Below, one piece after another: positions 1 to 8,215 of a stretch of DNA of 64,000 bases. Numbering within the stretch: position 1 is the stretch's first letter; every line of letters starts with the position of its first letter. The translations under genes and the position numbers were made by a program. This DNA is from Myroides sp. JBRI-B21084 (GTDB taxonomy: Bacteria > Bacteroidota > Bacteroidia > Flavobacteriales > Flavobacteriaceae): the NCBI RefSeq assembly GCF_030545015.1, contig NZ_CP120653.1, positions 1-64,000 of the forward strand, written 5' to 3'. The notes beneath the pieces are model-generated. The model saw only the letters and a list, made by a program, of their open reading frames with translations. It did no database searches and was not told the DNA's origin.

Positions 1-459
1 AAAAATACCAAAGCCCATGGTTCCGGTAGTTTCGTTGGTATTGCGCGCTACAATTGCCGATGCCACAGGTTTAAAAAATGCAGCCCCAACAGCAACAAGT
101 AAAAACACCATGTAAACACTCCAATAGGTATTTACTTCGCCAAGTAAATAATACCCCGATATCATTATAATAAATGCAATTGTAAGTGATACTTTATAAC
201 CAATCCTATCGGCAATAACACCAAAAATTAAGGGTAAAAAATACAGTATACCTACAATATTACCCATAATATTTCCTTTTTGTACGTGGTCAAAACCAAG
301 ACCTCCTGTATCGGTCGATCCAACTAAATAAAGTCCAAGTAAAGTATATATTCCGTACCAAGCCCAACGTTCCATAAGTTCCATGAAACTGGCAATCCAA
401 AAGTTTTTATTAAACGAACCTATCGTATTAAAAAAAGAAGGTTTTGTATTATTGGTCAT
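1..459 (-). CDS. POT-family oligopeptide/H+ symporter, N-terminal part (runs off window edge)
   Basis: First 153 residues of a proton-coupled peptide transporter of the major facilitator superfamily; the rest lies beyond base 1. The reading frame is open from an ATG at 459 to the edge. The first membrane helix carries the POT signature as ELMERWAWYG (family form ExxERFxYYG), followed by a GVIADRIGYK loop of the MFS D-R-x-G type and further hydrophobic segments, including AAFFKPVASAIV, the POT-like FFKP stretch. It sits head-to-tail with a second POT transporter and a dipeptidyl peptidase IV, which suggests uptake and use of peptides. Substrate not predictable. Confidence 0.85.
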   Translation of the reverse strand, partial: MTNNTKPSFFNTIGSFNKNFWIASFMELMERWAWYGIYTLLGLYLVGSTDTGGLGFDHVQKGNIMGNIVGILYFLPLIFGVIADRIGYKVSLTIAFIIMISGYYLLGEVNTYWSVYMVFLLVAVGAAFFKPVASAIVARNTNETTGTMGFGIF

Positions 460-513
460 AAATTACAAAAGTTTTAAACTTACAAATAAAGCAAAATATT
501 TAAGATGAAGCAT

Positions 514-540
514 AAAAAAAGCGACTAAAAAGCCGCTTTT
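514..540 (-). terminator. Intrinsic terminator after the POT transporter
   Basis: On the minus strand, 22 bases past the stop of the 505-residue transporter, an AAAAGCG/CGCTTTT stem (one internal mismatch) is followed by a run of seven T. It separates this gene from the partial transporter downstream. Confidence 0.75.
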
Positions 541-561
541 GAGTGTATTTTTTTAAAAAAT

Positions 562-2079
562 CTATTTAACATCTTGCATTAATTTGCGAATTAAAGGTGA
601 AATGGCAATTAAAATTACCCCTGCAATTACAGCATACAAAGCAAATTGTTGGTAACCTTGTGAGTAAACCGCTAGTTTTTCGGCAGCTGTTGCATTTTCA
701 CTTGGCGAAATTCCTGCACCAAATAAACCGGCTACATATTGGCCGTAAGCACTTGCTAAAAACCACATACCCATCATAAAACCTTGTAAACGTAAAGGGG
801 CTAATTTTGTCATTAATGATAAACCGATAGGCGATAATGCTAATTCACCAAAAGTAACTACAAAATATCCAAGTGTAAATATGTTTAACGATGCAATTCC
901 AGATGAAACCGTAAAAAACTGTCCGCTATAAAAAATATAGAAAGCGGCACCTAATAACAAAAATCCAATTCCAAATTTTACTACACCATTAGGTTCTACT
1001 TTCTTTTTAGCTAAAGCCAACCAAAGCAAACCAACTATTGGAGCAAAAATAATTACGAATAATGAGTTGGCTGAGTTGTTTACCATGTTAGGATCAATAC
1101 CATTAACACCCATTAAATTGGTGTTTACGTGTTCTGCAGCGTATAAACTTAACGAACCACCCGCTTGTTCAAAAATTGCCCAAAAAACAACCGAAAAAAT
1201 TATAAAAACCAATGCAGCTAACAACTTGTTATTTTCGGCTTTGGTTAATTTACTCATTTCATAAAACAAATAAATTAAACTAAACGGACCAATGATATAC
1301 ATGAAATAATCGGTATATTGGGTATTTGCAACCATTTTTATAATTACTGGCACAGCCGCTATTGCCCCAACATAAACTGCCCATTCATACCAACGTTTGT
1401 TTTTAAATTTGTTGTAATCGATAGGAGGTAAGCCAATTGGGCCCAAAGATTTTTGGGTAAAAACAAAAATAAGTAAACTTACTGCCATTACTAAAGCAAC
1501 TAAACCAAAAGCGGCGTTCCAACGCAAGTTTTCGGGTATAAAGCTAGAAAAAAAAGTGCCTTTTCCAACGCCAATCATTAAAATACCACCAAAAAAAGCA
1601 CCAATGTTTATACCTGAATAGAATAAAGAAAAACCAGCATCGCGACGTGGATCGTTTTGGCTGTATAATTGTCCTACCATTGATGAAATATTTGGTTTAA
1701 AAAAACCAGTTCCAATAATTAAAAATGCAATACCTGTAAAAAACAATTCATGCGGATCAATCATTAATAAAATACTACCTGTTATCATTAATAAACCGCC
1801 CCAAAATAACGATTTTCTAAATCCTAGAATTTTATCGGCAAACATACCACCAATAAAAGTAAAAGCATAAACCCACGCTTGTGTAGCACCATATTGTAAG
1901 TTGGCTACATCTTTTTCCATACCCAATTGGTACACCATAAAAAATGTAAGCATACCGCGCATACCGTAAAAACAAAAGCGTTCCCACATTTCAGAGAAAA
2001 ATAAATACCATAATTGTTTAGGGTATTTACCTTGAAAATTGTGTATGGCTTCTAACTGTTGATTTTCAGTTGTTGTCAT
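562..2079 (-). CDS. POT-family peptide MFS transporter (DtpT-like)
   Basis: 505-residue integral membrane protein, the usual length for proton-dependent di-/tripeptide transporters. Helix 1 contains the POT signature EMWERFCFYGMRG; the loop GGMFADKILGFRKS is the MFS motif; FFKPNISSMVGQLY matches the second conserved POT block (FFKPN). A dozen or more hydrophobic segments fill the rest. It imports short peptides with protons across the inner membrane. The upstream neighbour on the same strand is a dipeptidyl peptidase IV, so secreted or periplasmic dipeptide release and dipeptide uptake are physically linked. It has its own -7 element (2117-2124) and terminator (514-540), so it is probably transcribed alone. 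Confidence 0.92.
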   Translation of the reverse strand: MTTTENQQLEAIHNFQGKYPKQLWYLFFSEMWERFCFYGMRGMLTFFMVYQLGMEKDVANLQYGATQAWVYAFTFIGGMFADKILGFRKSLFWGGLLMITGSILLMIDPHELFFTGIAFLIIGTGFFKPNISSMVGQLYSQNDPRRDAGFSLFYSGINIGAFFGGILMIGVGKGTFFSSFIPENLRWNAAFGLVALVMAVSLLIFVFTQKSLGPIGLPPIDYNKFKNKRWYEWAVYVGAIAAVPVIIKMVANTQYTDYFMYIIGPFSLIYLFYEMSKLTKAENNKLLAALVFIIFSVVFWAIFEQAGGSLSLYAAEHVNTNLMGVNGIDPNMVNNSANSLFVIIFAPIVGLLWLALAKKKVEPNGVVKFGIGFLLLGAAFYIFYSGQFFTVSSGIASLNIFTLGYFVVTFGELALSPIGLSLMTKLAPLRLQGFMMGMWFLASAYGQYVAGLFGAGISPSENATAAEKLAVYSQGYQQFALYAVIAGVILIAISPLIRKLMQDVK

Positions 2080-2116
2080 ATTTTAAATTATAGATTTCTT
2101 AAAAAGTTGTTAAAAT

Positions 2117-2124
2117 CAAATGTA
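2117..2124 (-). promoter_or_regulatory. Bacteroidota -7 element for the POT transporter
   Basis: TACATTTG on the minus strand, an exact TAnnTTTG match, 38 bases before the ATG at 2079. Confidence 0.5.
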
Positions 2125-2132
2125 CTAAAAAA

Positions 2133-4304
2133 TTACAATTTGTTTAAAATGTAATCGGTCATTTTAGTATATAATTGTTCGCGTGTTTTGCCACCATAAA
2201 TACCATGGTTTTTATCGGGATAAATTAACCAATCAAAATTTTTGTTTAAATAAACCAGTTTGTTAATTAAAACCATTGCGTTTTGTACATGCACGTTATC
2301 ATCGGCAGTGCCATGTATTAGTAAATAATTGCCTTTTAATTTTTCGGCGTGAGTTATTGGCGAATTGGCATCGTAACCCGATGCATTTTCTTGTGGGGTA
2401 GTCATGAAACGTTCTGTATAAACCGAATCGTAAAAACGCCACGATGTAACTGGTGCAACTGCAATTGCGGTTTTAAACACATTATTGCCTTGAAACAAAC
2501 AGTTGCTGCTCATAAAACCACCAAAACTCCATCCCCAAATACCCAATCTATTAGCATCAACAAAAGGTTCTTTAGCTAATTGTTTTGCAACATAAATTTG
2601 ATCTTCAACTTCAAATTTTCCTAATTGTTTTTGAGTAACTTTTTTAAAATCGGCACCTTTAAAACCAGTTCCACGTCCATCTACACAAACAATAATGTAT
2701 CCTTTTTGAGCAAGCATCATGTGCCAATAATCGTTAGAATCGCTCCAAGAATCGGTAACTTCTTGCGAACCTGGGCCTGAATATTGGTACATTAAAACGG
2801 GATATTTCTTTTTAGCATCAAAATTTGTAGGTTTAATAATATATCCGTTTAAATCGTTGCCTATTTCGTTTTTAAAAGTGGTAAATTCTTTTGTAGGTAA
2901 ATTATATGATTTCAGTTTATTTTCTAATGCAGTGTTATTTAAAATTTCGTTTATTGTTTTACCTGAATTAGTATCAACCAAACGAACTGAAGGCGCTTTT
3001 GTGCTTGAAGAATGATTGTTTATAAAGTAGTTGAAATCGGGGCTAAATGTTGCGCTGTTTGTTCCGCTTTGACTTGATAATTGTTTTTTGCCCGATCCGT
3101 TTAACTTAATGCTGTATACATCGCGTTTTGTAGAACCGTTTTCAACCGATTGATAATAAATGGTTTCGTTGTTTTTGTTATAGCCGTAATAGTTGGTAAC
3201 ATCCCAATTGCCGGTAGTTACCTGCTTTTTTAACGATCCGTTGTTATTGTAATGATAAATATGGTTGTACCCACTTTTTTCGCTGGTCCAAATAAAACTA
3301 TTATCGTTTAAAAAAGTTAAGTTATCGGTAATATCTACATATGCTTTATCTTTTTCGGTAAGAACGGTTGTTGTTTTGCCCGAAACTGCATCAACAAACA
3401 ATAAATTTAATTCGTTTTGGTGTCGATTTAGTGTTTGTACACTTAAAACATTGGCGTTATTGGTAAATTTTAAACGTGGAATGTAGTAAGCTGTTTCGTT
3501 ATTTAACGCTACGTTTTGGGTGGAAGCTTTTGTAACATCGTACAAATGCAAGCTTACCTTTGAATTGTTTTCGCCTGCTTTGGGATATTTAAAAACTTGT
3601 TGCTGCGGATACAATTCTTCTCCATAAATATCCATCGAAAAAACAGGAACATTGCTTTCATTAAACTTAATAAAGGCAAGTTTGGTACCATCGGCATTCC
3701 AATCAAAAGCGCGTACAAAGGCAAATTCTTCCTCGTAAACCCAGTCGGTGATGCCATTTATAATAGCGTTTTTTTCGCCATCGTTGGTAATTTGGGTTGT
3801 TTTTTTAGTAGCAACATCAAAAACATACAAATTGTTTTCAAAGGCATAGGCTACTTTTGTTCCATTTTTATTTAACAACGGTTCTTGAATGGCTTCGTTG
3901 CTAATTTTAAGTATTGATTTTGAAGCGATATCGTATAAATAATACACCGATGTAAACGAATGACGGTAAATAGGATTGCTGTTGGTTGCAATTAAAATTT
4001 TATCGTCGGTTTTATTGATTGAATAGTCTGAAATTTCAGTTATTTCAGGGAAATTTTCAGTAGAAAACAACGTTTGCACCTTTTTTAAGGTAGTAAAATC
4101 AAACGCATCAATGGTAAAAGTTTGTGTGTTGCGGTTATAATCTAAAACGCTGTACTGATTTTTAGTGTGTAGCGTATTTAAAGCATTTAGTTGATTGGTT
4201 CTAAAAGTTCCGTTCCAAATTTGGGCAACTTCTATTTGTTGTTGCGCATTTACGGTTGTTATCGGCGCTGCAATTAGGGTAAACAGCAAAAAAATTTTCT
4301 TCAT
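2133..4304 (-). CDS. Dipeptidyl peptidase IV, S9 family serine peptidase
   Basis: 723 residues, full length for DPP-IV. An N-terminal signal peptide (KIFLLFTLIAAPITTVNA) exports it. A beta-propeller follows, with the YEEEFAF segment that holds the two glutamates binding the substrate amino terminus. The C-terminal alpha/beta hydrolase domain carries the triad: Ser593 in GWSFGG, Asp668 in HGTADDNVH, His700 in DKNHGIYGG. It removes X-Pro/X-Ala dipeptides from peptides in the periplasm or outside. The downstream peptide transporter could import the products. No T9SS tail is present, so it is probably periplasmic. Confidence 0.93.
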   Translation of the reverse strand: MKKIFLLFTLIAAPITTVNAQQQIEVAQIWNGTFRTNQLNALNTLHTKNQYSVLDYNRNTQTFTIDAFDFTTLKKVQTLFSTENFPEITEISDYSINKTDDKILIATNSNPIYRHSFTSVYYLYDIASKSILKISNEAIQEPLLNKNGTKVAYAFENNLYVFDVATKKTTQITNDGEKNAIINGITDWVYEEEFAFVRAFDWNADGTKLAFIKFNESNVPVFSMDIYGEELYPQQQVFKYPKAGENNSKVSLHLYDVTKASTQNVALNNETAYYIPRLKFTNNANVLSVQTLNRHQNELNLLFVDAVSGKTTTVLTEKDKAYVDITDNLTFLNDNSFIWTSEKSGYNHIYHYNNNGSLKKQVTTGNWDVTNYYGYNKNNETIYYQSVENGSTKRDVYSIKLNGSGKKQLSSQSGTNSATFSPDFNYFINNHSSSTKAPSVRLVDTNSGKTINEILNNTALENKLKSYNLPTKEFTTFKNEIGNDLNGYIIKPTNFDAKKKYPVLMYQYSGPGSQEVTDSWSDSNDYWHMMLAQKGYIIVCVDGRGTGFKGADFKKVTQKQLGKFEVEDQIYVAKQLAKEPFVDANRLGIWGWSFGGFMSSNCLFQGNNVFKTAIAVAPVTSWRFYDSVYTERFMTTPQENASGYDANSPITHAEKLKGNYLLIHGTADDNVHVQNAMVLINKLVYLNKNFDWLIYPDKNHGIYGGKTREQLYTKMTDYILNKL

Positions 4305-4368
4305 AAATAAACCTGAAAATTAAAAAAGTGAAATTTAGGTATTTTTTTTGGATTAGAAAGCTATATTT

Positions 4369-5280
4369 CTATTTAGACTTTAATTTGATTATTAATTCTT
4401 TAAGTGTTTCTAACGTTAACCAAGGTCTGCGTCTATGTAGCATTTTATGACAATTTGAGCAAACGAAAACTAAATCGTCAATTTTAGATTCAGTTTCTTC
4501 AGTAAGTTCTGAAATCGGGAAAATGTGATGTGCTTCTATATATCCTAATCCCAATTTTCCATACTCTTCATAAAAAGAAAAATCACAGACTTGGCAAGAT
4601 AGACGTGGGTTTATTTCAAAATATTTTAGTTTAGCAAGTTTAATAAGTGTTGAATTTCTTTCTTTCTTTTTATGTATAATATACTGTTCTTTTCCTTCTG
4701 GAAATGTTAAGGATTCTAAGTCATCTGGAAATGTGATTGTTTTTATTTCATCTTTTTTTAAGCTTTCTTCTCTTTGAACTTTTTTTATTAATTTACTTTC
4801 ATTTAGTAAATCTTGAAAATTTATATTAAAATGTTGTTCTAAATTAAGTTTTAGCTCATTTTGATTATCAAGTGTAGAAACAACATTTCTAATTTTAACA
4901 TTACTAAATGCTCCACTTTTAGGAGTTGCGCTCAAAAGCACTGGAGTAATCCAATTTACAGCAACAAGCCATTCTTTTAATTGATTAGTACTGTTTCGAA
5001 ACATATCTGTTTCAGGCGAAAAAATATCTTCCGTTACATTTTTACCATTTAAAATAGCTTTATCAATTTCCATAGAATTTGAAATAACTCTAGCAACTCC
5101 TACAAATCCAACTTTACTTCTATAAACAGCTATTATATCACCTTTGCTCAACCTTTGTATTTGTTTACCAAAAGTTTTACCTTGTCCAGCTGAAATAAAA
5201 CCAAGTTTAGCACAATCATTTAAATTTCTCGTTGAACCGTGTCCACAATTGACAAAATAAATATTAGGTTCTTTATTCAT
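4369..5280 (-). CDS. PUA/EVE-like domain plus HNH endonuclease, candidate modification-dependent restriction enzyme
   Basis: 303 residues. Residues about 1-155 look like a PUA/EVE-type fold (YFVNCG start, KGDIIAVYRSK, then VGFVGVARVIS), a class that reads modified bases. A charged linker of about 50 residues leads to a McrA-like HNH domain at about 225-285: zinc ligands Cys229, Cys232, Cys274, Cys277, catalytic His251-His252 in the HHIFP motif, and a CSNCHKMLH ending. HNH is certain; the N-terminal assignment rests on motif resemblance and is less sure. No methyltransferase is nearby, which fits a type IV enzyme cutting modified foreign DNA rather than a classical restriction-modification pair. 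It has its own -7 element at 5315-5322. Confidence 0.8.
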   Translation of the reverse strand: MNKEPNIYFVNCGHGSTRNLNDCAKLGFISAGQGKTFGKQIQRLSKGDIIAVYRSKVGFVGVARVISNSMEIDKAILNGKNVTEDIFSPETDMFRNSTNQLKEWLVAVNWITPVLLSATPKSGAFSNVKIRNVVSTLDNQNELKLNLEQHFNINFQDLLNESKLIKKVQREESLKKDEIKTITFPDDLESLTFPEGKEQYIIHKKKERNSTLIKLAKLKYFEINPRLSCQVCDFSFYEEYGKLGLGYIEAHHIFPISELTEETESKIDDLVFVCSNCHKMLHRRRPWLTLETLKELIIKLKSK

Positions 5281-5314
5281 ACTTAAAAGAATAGAAAGTT
5301 AAATGAAACAAATC

Positions 5315-5322
5315 CAAATATA
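5315..5322 (-). promoter_or_regulatory. -7 element for the HNH nuclease
   Basis: TATATTTG on the minus strand, exact TAnnTTTG, 35 bases before the ATG at 5280. Confidence 0.45.
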
Positions 5323-5420
5323 CAAATCTTTCTAATAAAAAAAATCTGTGCATCTGTGGTAAAAAAATAATACGCACATGAGTTGTAAATCAAAACATAA
5401 AACCCAAACCCAAAAAAATG

Positions 5421-5428
5421 TATCTTTG
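5421..5428 (+). promoter_or_regulatory. -7 element for HMG-CoA reductase; decides its start
   Basis: TATCTTTG, exact consensus, 18 bases before the ATG at 5447. An in-frame ATG at 5378 lies upstream of this promoter and so cannot be the start of a transcript made from it. Confidence 0.65.
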
Positions 5429-5446
5429 CACCAAATAAATTACGAT

Positions 5447-6763
5447 ATGAATATTGTTAATGGTTTTTCTAAACTTACAAAAAATCAAAAAATAAATTGG
5501 TTGGTTGCGCATTATTTTAACAACAACCAAGCCATTGAACCTTTGCTGCAAACCTATTGGAACAGCAACGAGCAATTGCAAAAATTACATGACGAGTTTA
5601 TAGAAAACACCATTACCAATTTTTATTTGCCTTTAGGTATTGCCCCAAATTTTGTAATTAACGGCACAACTTATGCCATACCAATGGTTATTGAAGAAAG
5701 TTCGGTAGTTGCAGCAGCAGCAAACGCAGCAAAGTTTTGGAGCAAACGCGGCGGTTTTAAAGCTACCGTTTTATCAACCGAAAAAATTGGAAACGTACAC
5801 TTTATGTTTGCAGGTTCGTTTGAAAAATTAACTAAGTTTTTTAATACCTTACAATCCATTTTTAGAAATAGAACTGCCGAAATTACCAAAAACATGGAAA
5901 AACGCGGCGGTGGTATTTTAAATATTGAATTAATTGATAAAACAGCCGATTTAGCGAACTACTATCAATTACACGCCACTTTTGATACGAAAGACAGCAT
6001 GGGGGCTAATTTTATAAACTCGTGCTTAGAAGAATTTGCGAATGTGTTGCGCGAAGAAGTAATGGAATTTGATTTGTTTACAAGTGAAGAAAAAGAATCG
6101 TTGCAAATTATCATGTCTATTTTATCGAATTACGTACCAAACTGCTTGGTGCGTGCCGAAGTTTCTTGTAAAATTGCTGAATTACATTCAAAGGAAATAG
6201 AAAATCCACAGGAATTTGCCGAAAAATTTGTGCAAGCTGTTCGTATTGCGCAAATTGAACCTTACCGAGCTGTAACGCACAACAAAGGTATAATGAATGG
6301 GGTTGATGCGGTTGTTTTGGCAACTGGTAACGATTTTAGAGCTGTTGAAGCAGGCGTTCATGCATTTGCTGCCAAAACGGGTACTTACGCATCGCTTTCG
6401 TATGCCGAAATTGATGGTGATACGTTTCGTTTTTGGATTGATTTGCCTTTGGCGTTGGGAACTGTTGGTGGTTTAACTAATTTGCATCCAATGGTAAAAT
6501 TTGCTTTGGAATTGTTACAAAACCCCGATGCGAATGAATTAATGCAAATTATTGCAGTTGCAGGTTTGGCTCAGAATTTTGCAGCAGTGAAATCGTTAAC
6601 AACTACGGGTATTCAAAAAGGACACATGAAAATGCACTTAATGAATATATTAAATCAATTAAAAGCAACTGCCGAAGAAAAAGCAACTGCCTTAAAATAT
6701 TTTGAAAACCAAACGGTTTCACACAGTGCTGTGGTTGAATTTGTTGAAGGTTTGAGAAAGTAA
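5447..6763 (+). CDS. mvaA: Hydroxymethylglutaryl-CoA reductase, class II
   Basis: 438 residues from the chosen start, close to the roughly 430 of class II enzymes. It reduces HMG-CoA to mevalonate, the committed step of isoprenoid synthesis in this family. Recognisable blocks are the substrate region IPMVIEESSVVAAAANAAKFW, the central VLATGNDFRAVEAGVHAFAA with the catalytic Asp, and PLALGTVGGLTNLHPM. The frame is open back to an ATG at 5378, but those 23 residues (MSCKSKHKTQ...) encode the promoter and lack conservation features, so the start at 5447 is preferred. A GHMP kinase of the same pathway follows 0.5 kb downstream. Confidence 0.93.
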   Translation: MNIVNGFSKLTKNQKINWLVAHYFNNNQAIEPLLQTYWNSNEQLQKLHDEFIENTITNFYLPLGIAPNFVINGTTYAIPMVIEESSVVAAAANAAKFWSKRGGFKATVLSTEKIGNVHFMFAGSFEKLTKFFNTLQSIFRNRTAEITKNMEKRGGGILNIELIDKTADLANYYQLHATFDTKDSMGANFINSCLEEFANVLREEVMEFDLFTSEEKESLQIIMSILSNYVPNCLVRAEVSCKIAELHSKEIENPQEFAEKFVQAVRIAQIEPYRAVTHNKGIMNGVDAVVLATGNDFRAVEAGVHAFAAKTGTYASLSYAEIDGDTFRFWIDLPLALGTVGGLTNLHPMVKFALELLQNPDANELMQIIAVAGLAQNFAAVKSLTTTGIQKGHMKMHLMNILNQLKATAEEKATALKYFENQTVSHSAVVEFVEGLRK

Positions 6764-6771
6764 ATATACGA

Positions 6772-7176
6772 ATGATAAACCATAAGGAAATAATGGAATC
6801 AATCTTTAGATGTGGAACAAGAAAAGCAATTGAGGAATTATCTAAAGAACTAAATATTTCTTTTAATTCTTCTATGCAAGATTGGTCTTATACGGAAGGG
6901 AATCCAGATGATTTAGAAAAATACATTTCCCTTTACAGTTTAACAAAAGACGAAGATAAAAAATTTATCTTAATGCAATTTATCATTCAGGCGACAGAAG
7001 ATCAAAGTTCCGAAGCGCTTTTTTTTAAATATTGTGAAAGAATTAAGCCTATTTTAGAAACTGAATTTAAACTACATAAATACACAATTCATTATTGGTC
7101 TTGTTTTAATAATGAAAATCTTATTGATTGTTGGAAAATTACGTCACTAATGAGACGAATTTGGTCCGAAAAATGA
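6772..7176 (+). CDS. Hypothetical protein, 134 residues
   Basis: Not recognised. It starts 8 bases after the HMG-CoA reductase stop, so it is probably co-transcribed with it. It is a soluble, acidic, mostly helical protein with no signal peptide and an aromatic C-terminal half (HYWSCFNNEN, then CWKITSLMRRIW). The segment LTKDEDKKFILMQFIIQ resembles small bacterial proteins that occur as accessory or immunity-like genes, but I cannot name a family. A functional tie to mevalonate synthesis is not supported by anything beyond position. Confidence 0.65.
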   Translation: MINHKEIMESIFRCGTRKAIEELSKELNISFNSSMQDWSYTEGNPDDLEKYISLYSLTKDEDKKFILMQFIIQATEDQSSEALFFKYCERIKPILETEFKLHKYTIHYWSCFNNENLIDCWKITSLMRRIWSEK

Positions 7177-7288
7177 ATAAAAAGAAATAGTAATAATGTG
7201 GTCATAAATATTTAAGAAGGAAACAGTAGGTTATTGTTTTGACAAGTTGGATTTGTTTCTGCTTCTCACAAGAAAAATATAAACAATT

Positions 7289-8191
7289 ATGGAATTTTAC
7301 AGCAACGGCAAACTATTTATTTTAGGCGAATACTATGTTTTAGAAGGCGCAAAGGTTTTTGCTTTGCCCACTAAATTCGGTCAATATTTAAGTGTTTTTC
7401 CTTTAAAAACAAAGGTTTTAAGTTGGAAAAGTTACGATGCCGATGGTTCGGTTTGGTACAACGATGAAATTGCAATTCTTGATATTATTTTAAATAATCA
7501 ATCAACTACCGATAAAGTACGAAACACGTTGATTGATATTCTGCATCAGGCACATTTAATGAATCCTTCCATTTTAGAAAATAACGGTTTTTTAGTTGAA
7601 ACCAAGTTAACTTTTCCAAGAAATTGGGGTTTAGGAACGTCGTCAACTTTAATAAATAATATTGCCCAATGGTTTCAGGTTAATGCTTTTAAACTGTTGC
7701 AAAAATCGTTTGGTGGCAGCGGATTTGATATTTCTTGTGCACAAAACAACACGCCTGTAACGTATCAGGTTGTAAATAATATACCTGTTGTAAAACAAGT
7801 TTTGTTTAATCCTACATTTAAAGAACACCTTTATTTTGTGTATTTGAACAAAAAACGCGACAGTAAAGATGCGATTGCAAATTTTAGAAAGAAACAGAAA
7901 AATTTAACCGAGGAAATTAAACAGGTTTCACAGATGACAGATGAATTATTGCAAATTCAAAATTTAGAAACGTTTATTTCGTTTTTTAAACAATATGAGC
8001 AAAATTTGGGTGAAATTTTAGAAACGCTACCTATTCAAAAGCAGTTGTTTAGTGATTTTAAGGGTTTGGTAAAAAGTCTTGGTGGTTGGGGCGGCGATTT
8101 TGTTATGGTTGCAAGTGCTGAAAACCCTACCGAATATTTTGCTAAAAAAGGATATCATACTATATTAAAATACAGCGATATAATTTTATAA
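7289..8191 (+). CDS. GYDIA-type GHMP kinase, candidate phosphomevalonate kinase
   Basis: 300-residue GHMP-superfamily kinase of a type common in Flavobacteriia. Motif 1 is GKLFILGEYYVLEGA, the ATP loop is WGLGTSSTL (about residues 115-122), and the family-naming block appears as GGSGFDISCA. A glycine-rich C-terminal motif, LGGWGGDFVMV, corresponds to GHMP motif 3. It lies downstream of HMG-CoA reductase. The window also encodes mevalonate kinase and diphosphomevalonate decarboxylase but no other phosphomevalonate kinase, so this protein is the obvious candidate for that step; that is inference. The 112-base gap before it contains no clear promoter. Confidence 0.82.
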   Translation: MEFYSNGKLFILGEYYVLEGAKVFALPTKFGQYLSVFPLKTKVLSWKSYDADGSVWYNDEIAILDIILNNQSTTDKVRNTLIDILHQAHLMNPSILENNGFLVETKLTFPRNWGLGTSSTLINNIAQWFQVNAFKLLQKSFGGSGFDISCAQNNTPVTYQVVNNIPVVKQVLFNPTFKEHLYFVYLNKKRDSKDAIANFRKKQKNLTEEIKQVSQMTDELLQIQNLETFISFFKQYEQNLGEILETLPIQKQLFSDFKGLVKSLGGWGGDFVMVASAENPTEYFAKKGYHTILKYSDIIL

Positions 8192-8215
8192 AACAGCACC
8201 TTAAGGTGCTGTTTT
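8190..8215. terminator. Bidirectional terminator between convergent genes
   Basis: A perfect 13+13 base palindrome (arm AAAACAGCACCTT) with T-runs on both sides. It overlaps the last base of the stop at 8191 and the stop of the minus gene at 8214, so it serves both. Confidence 0.85.
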
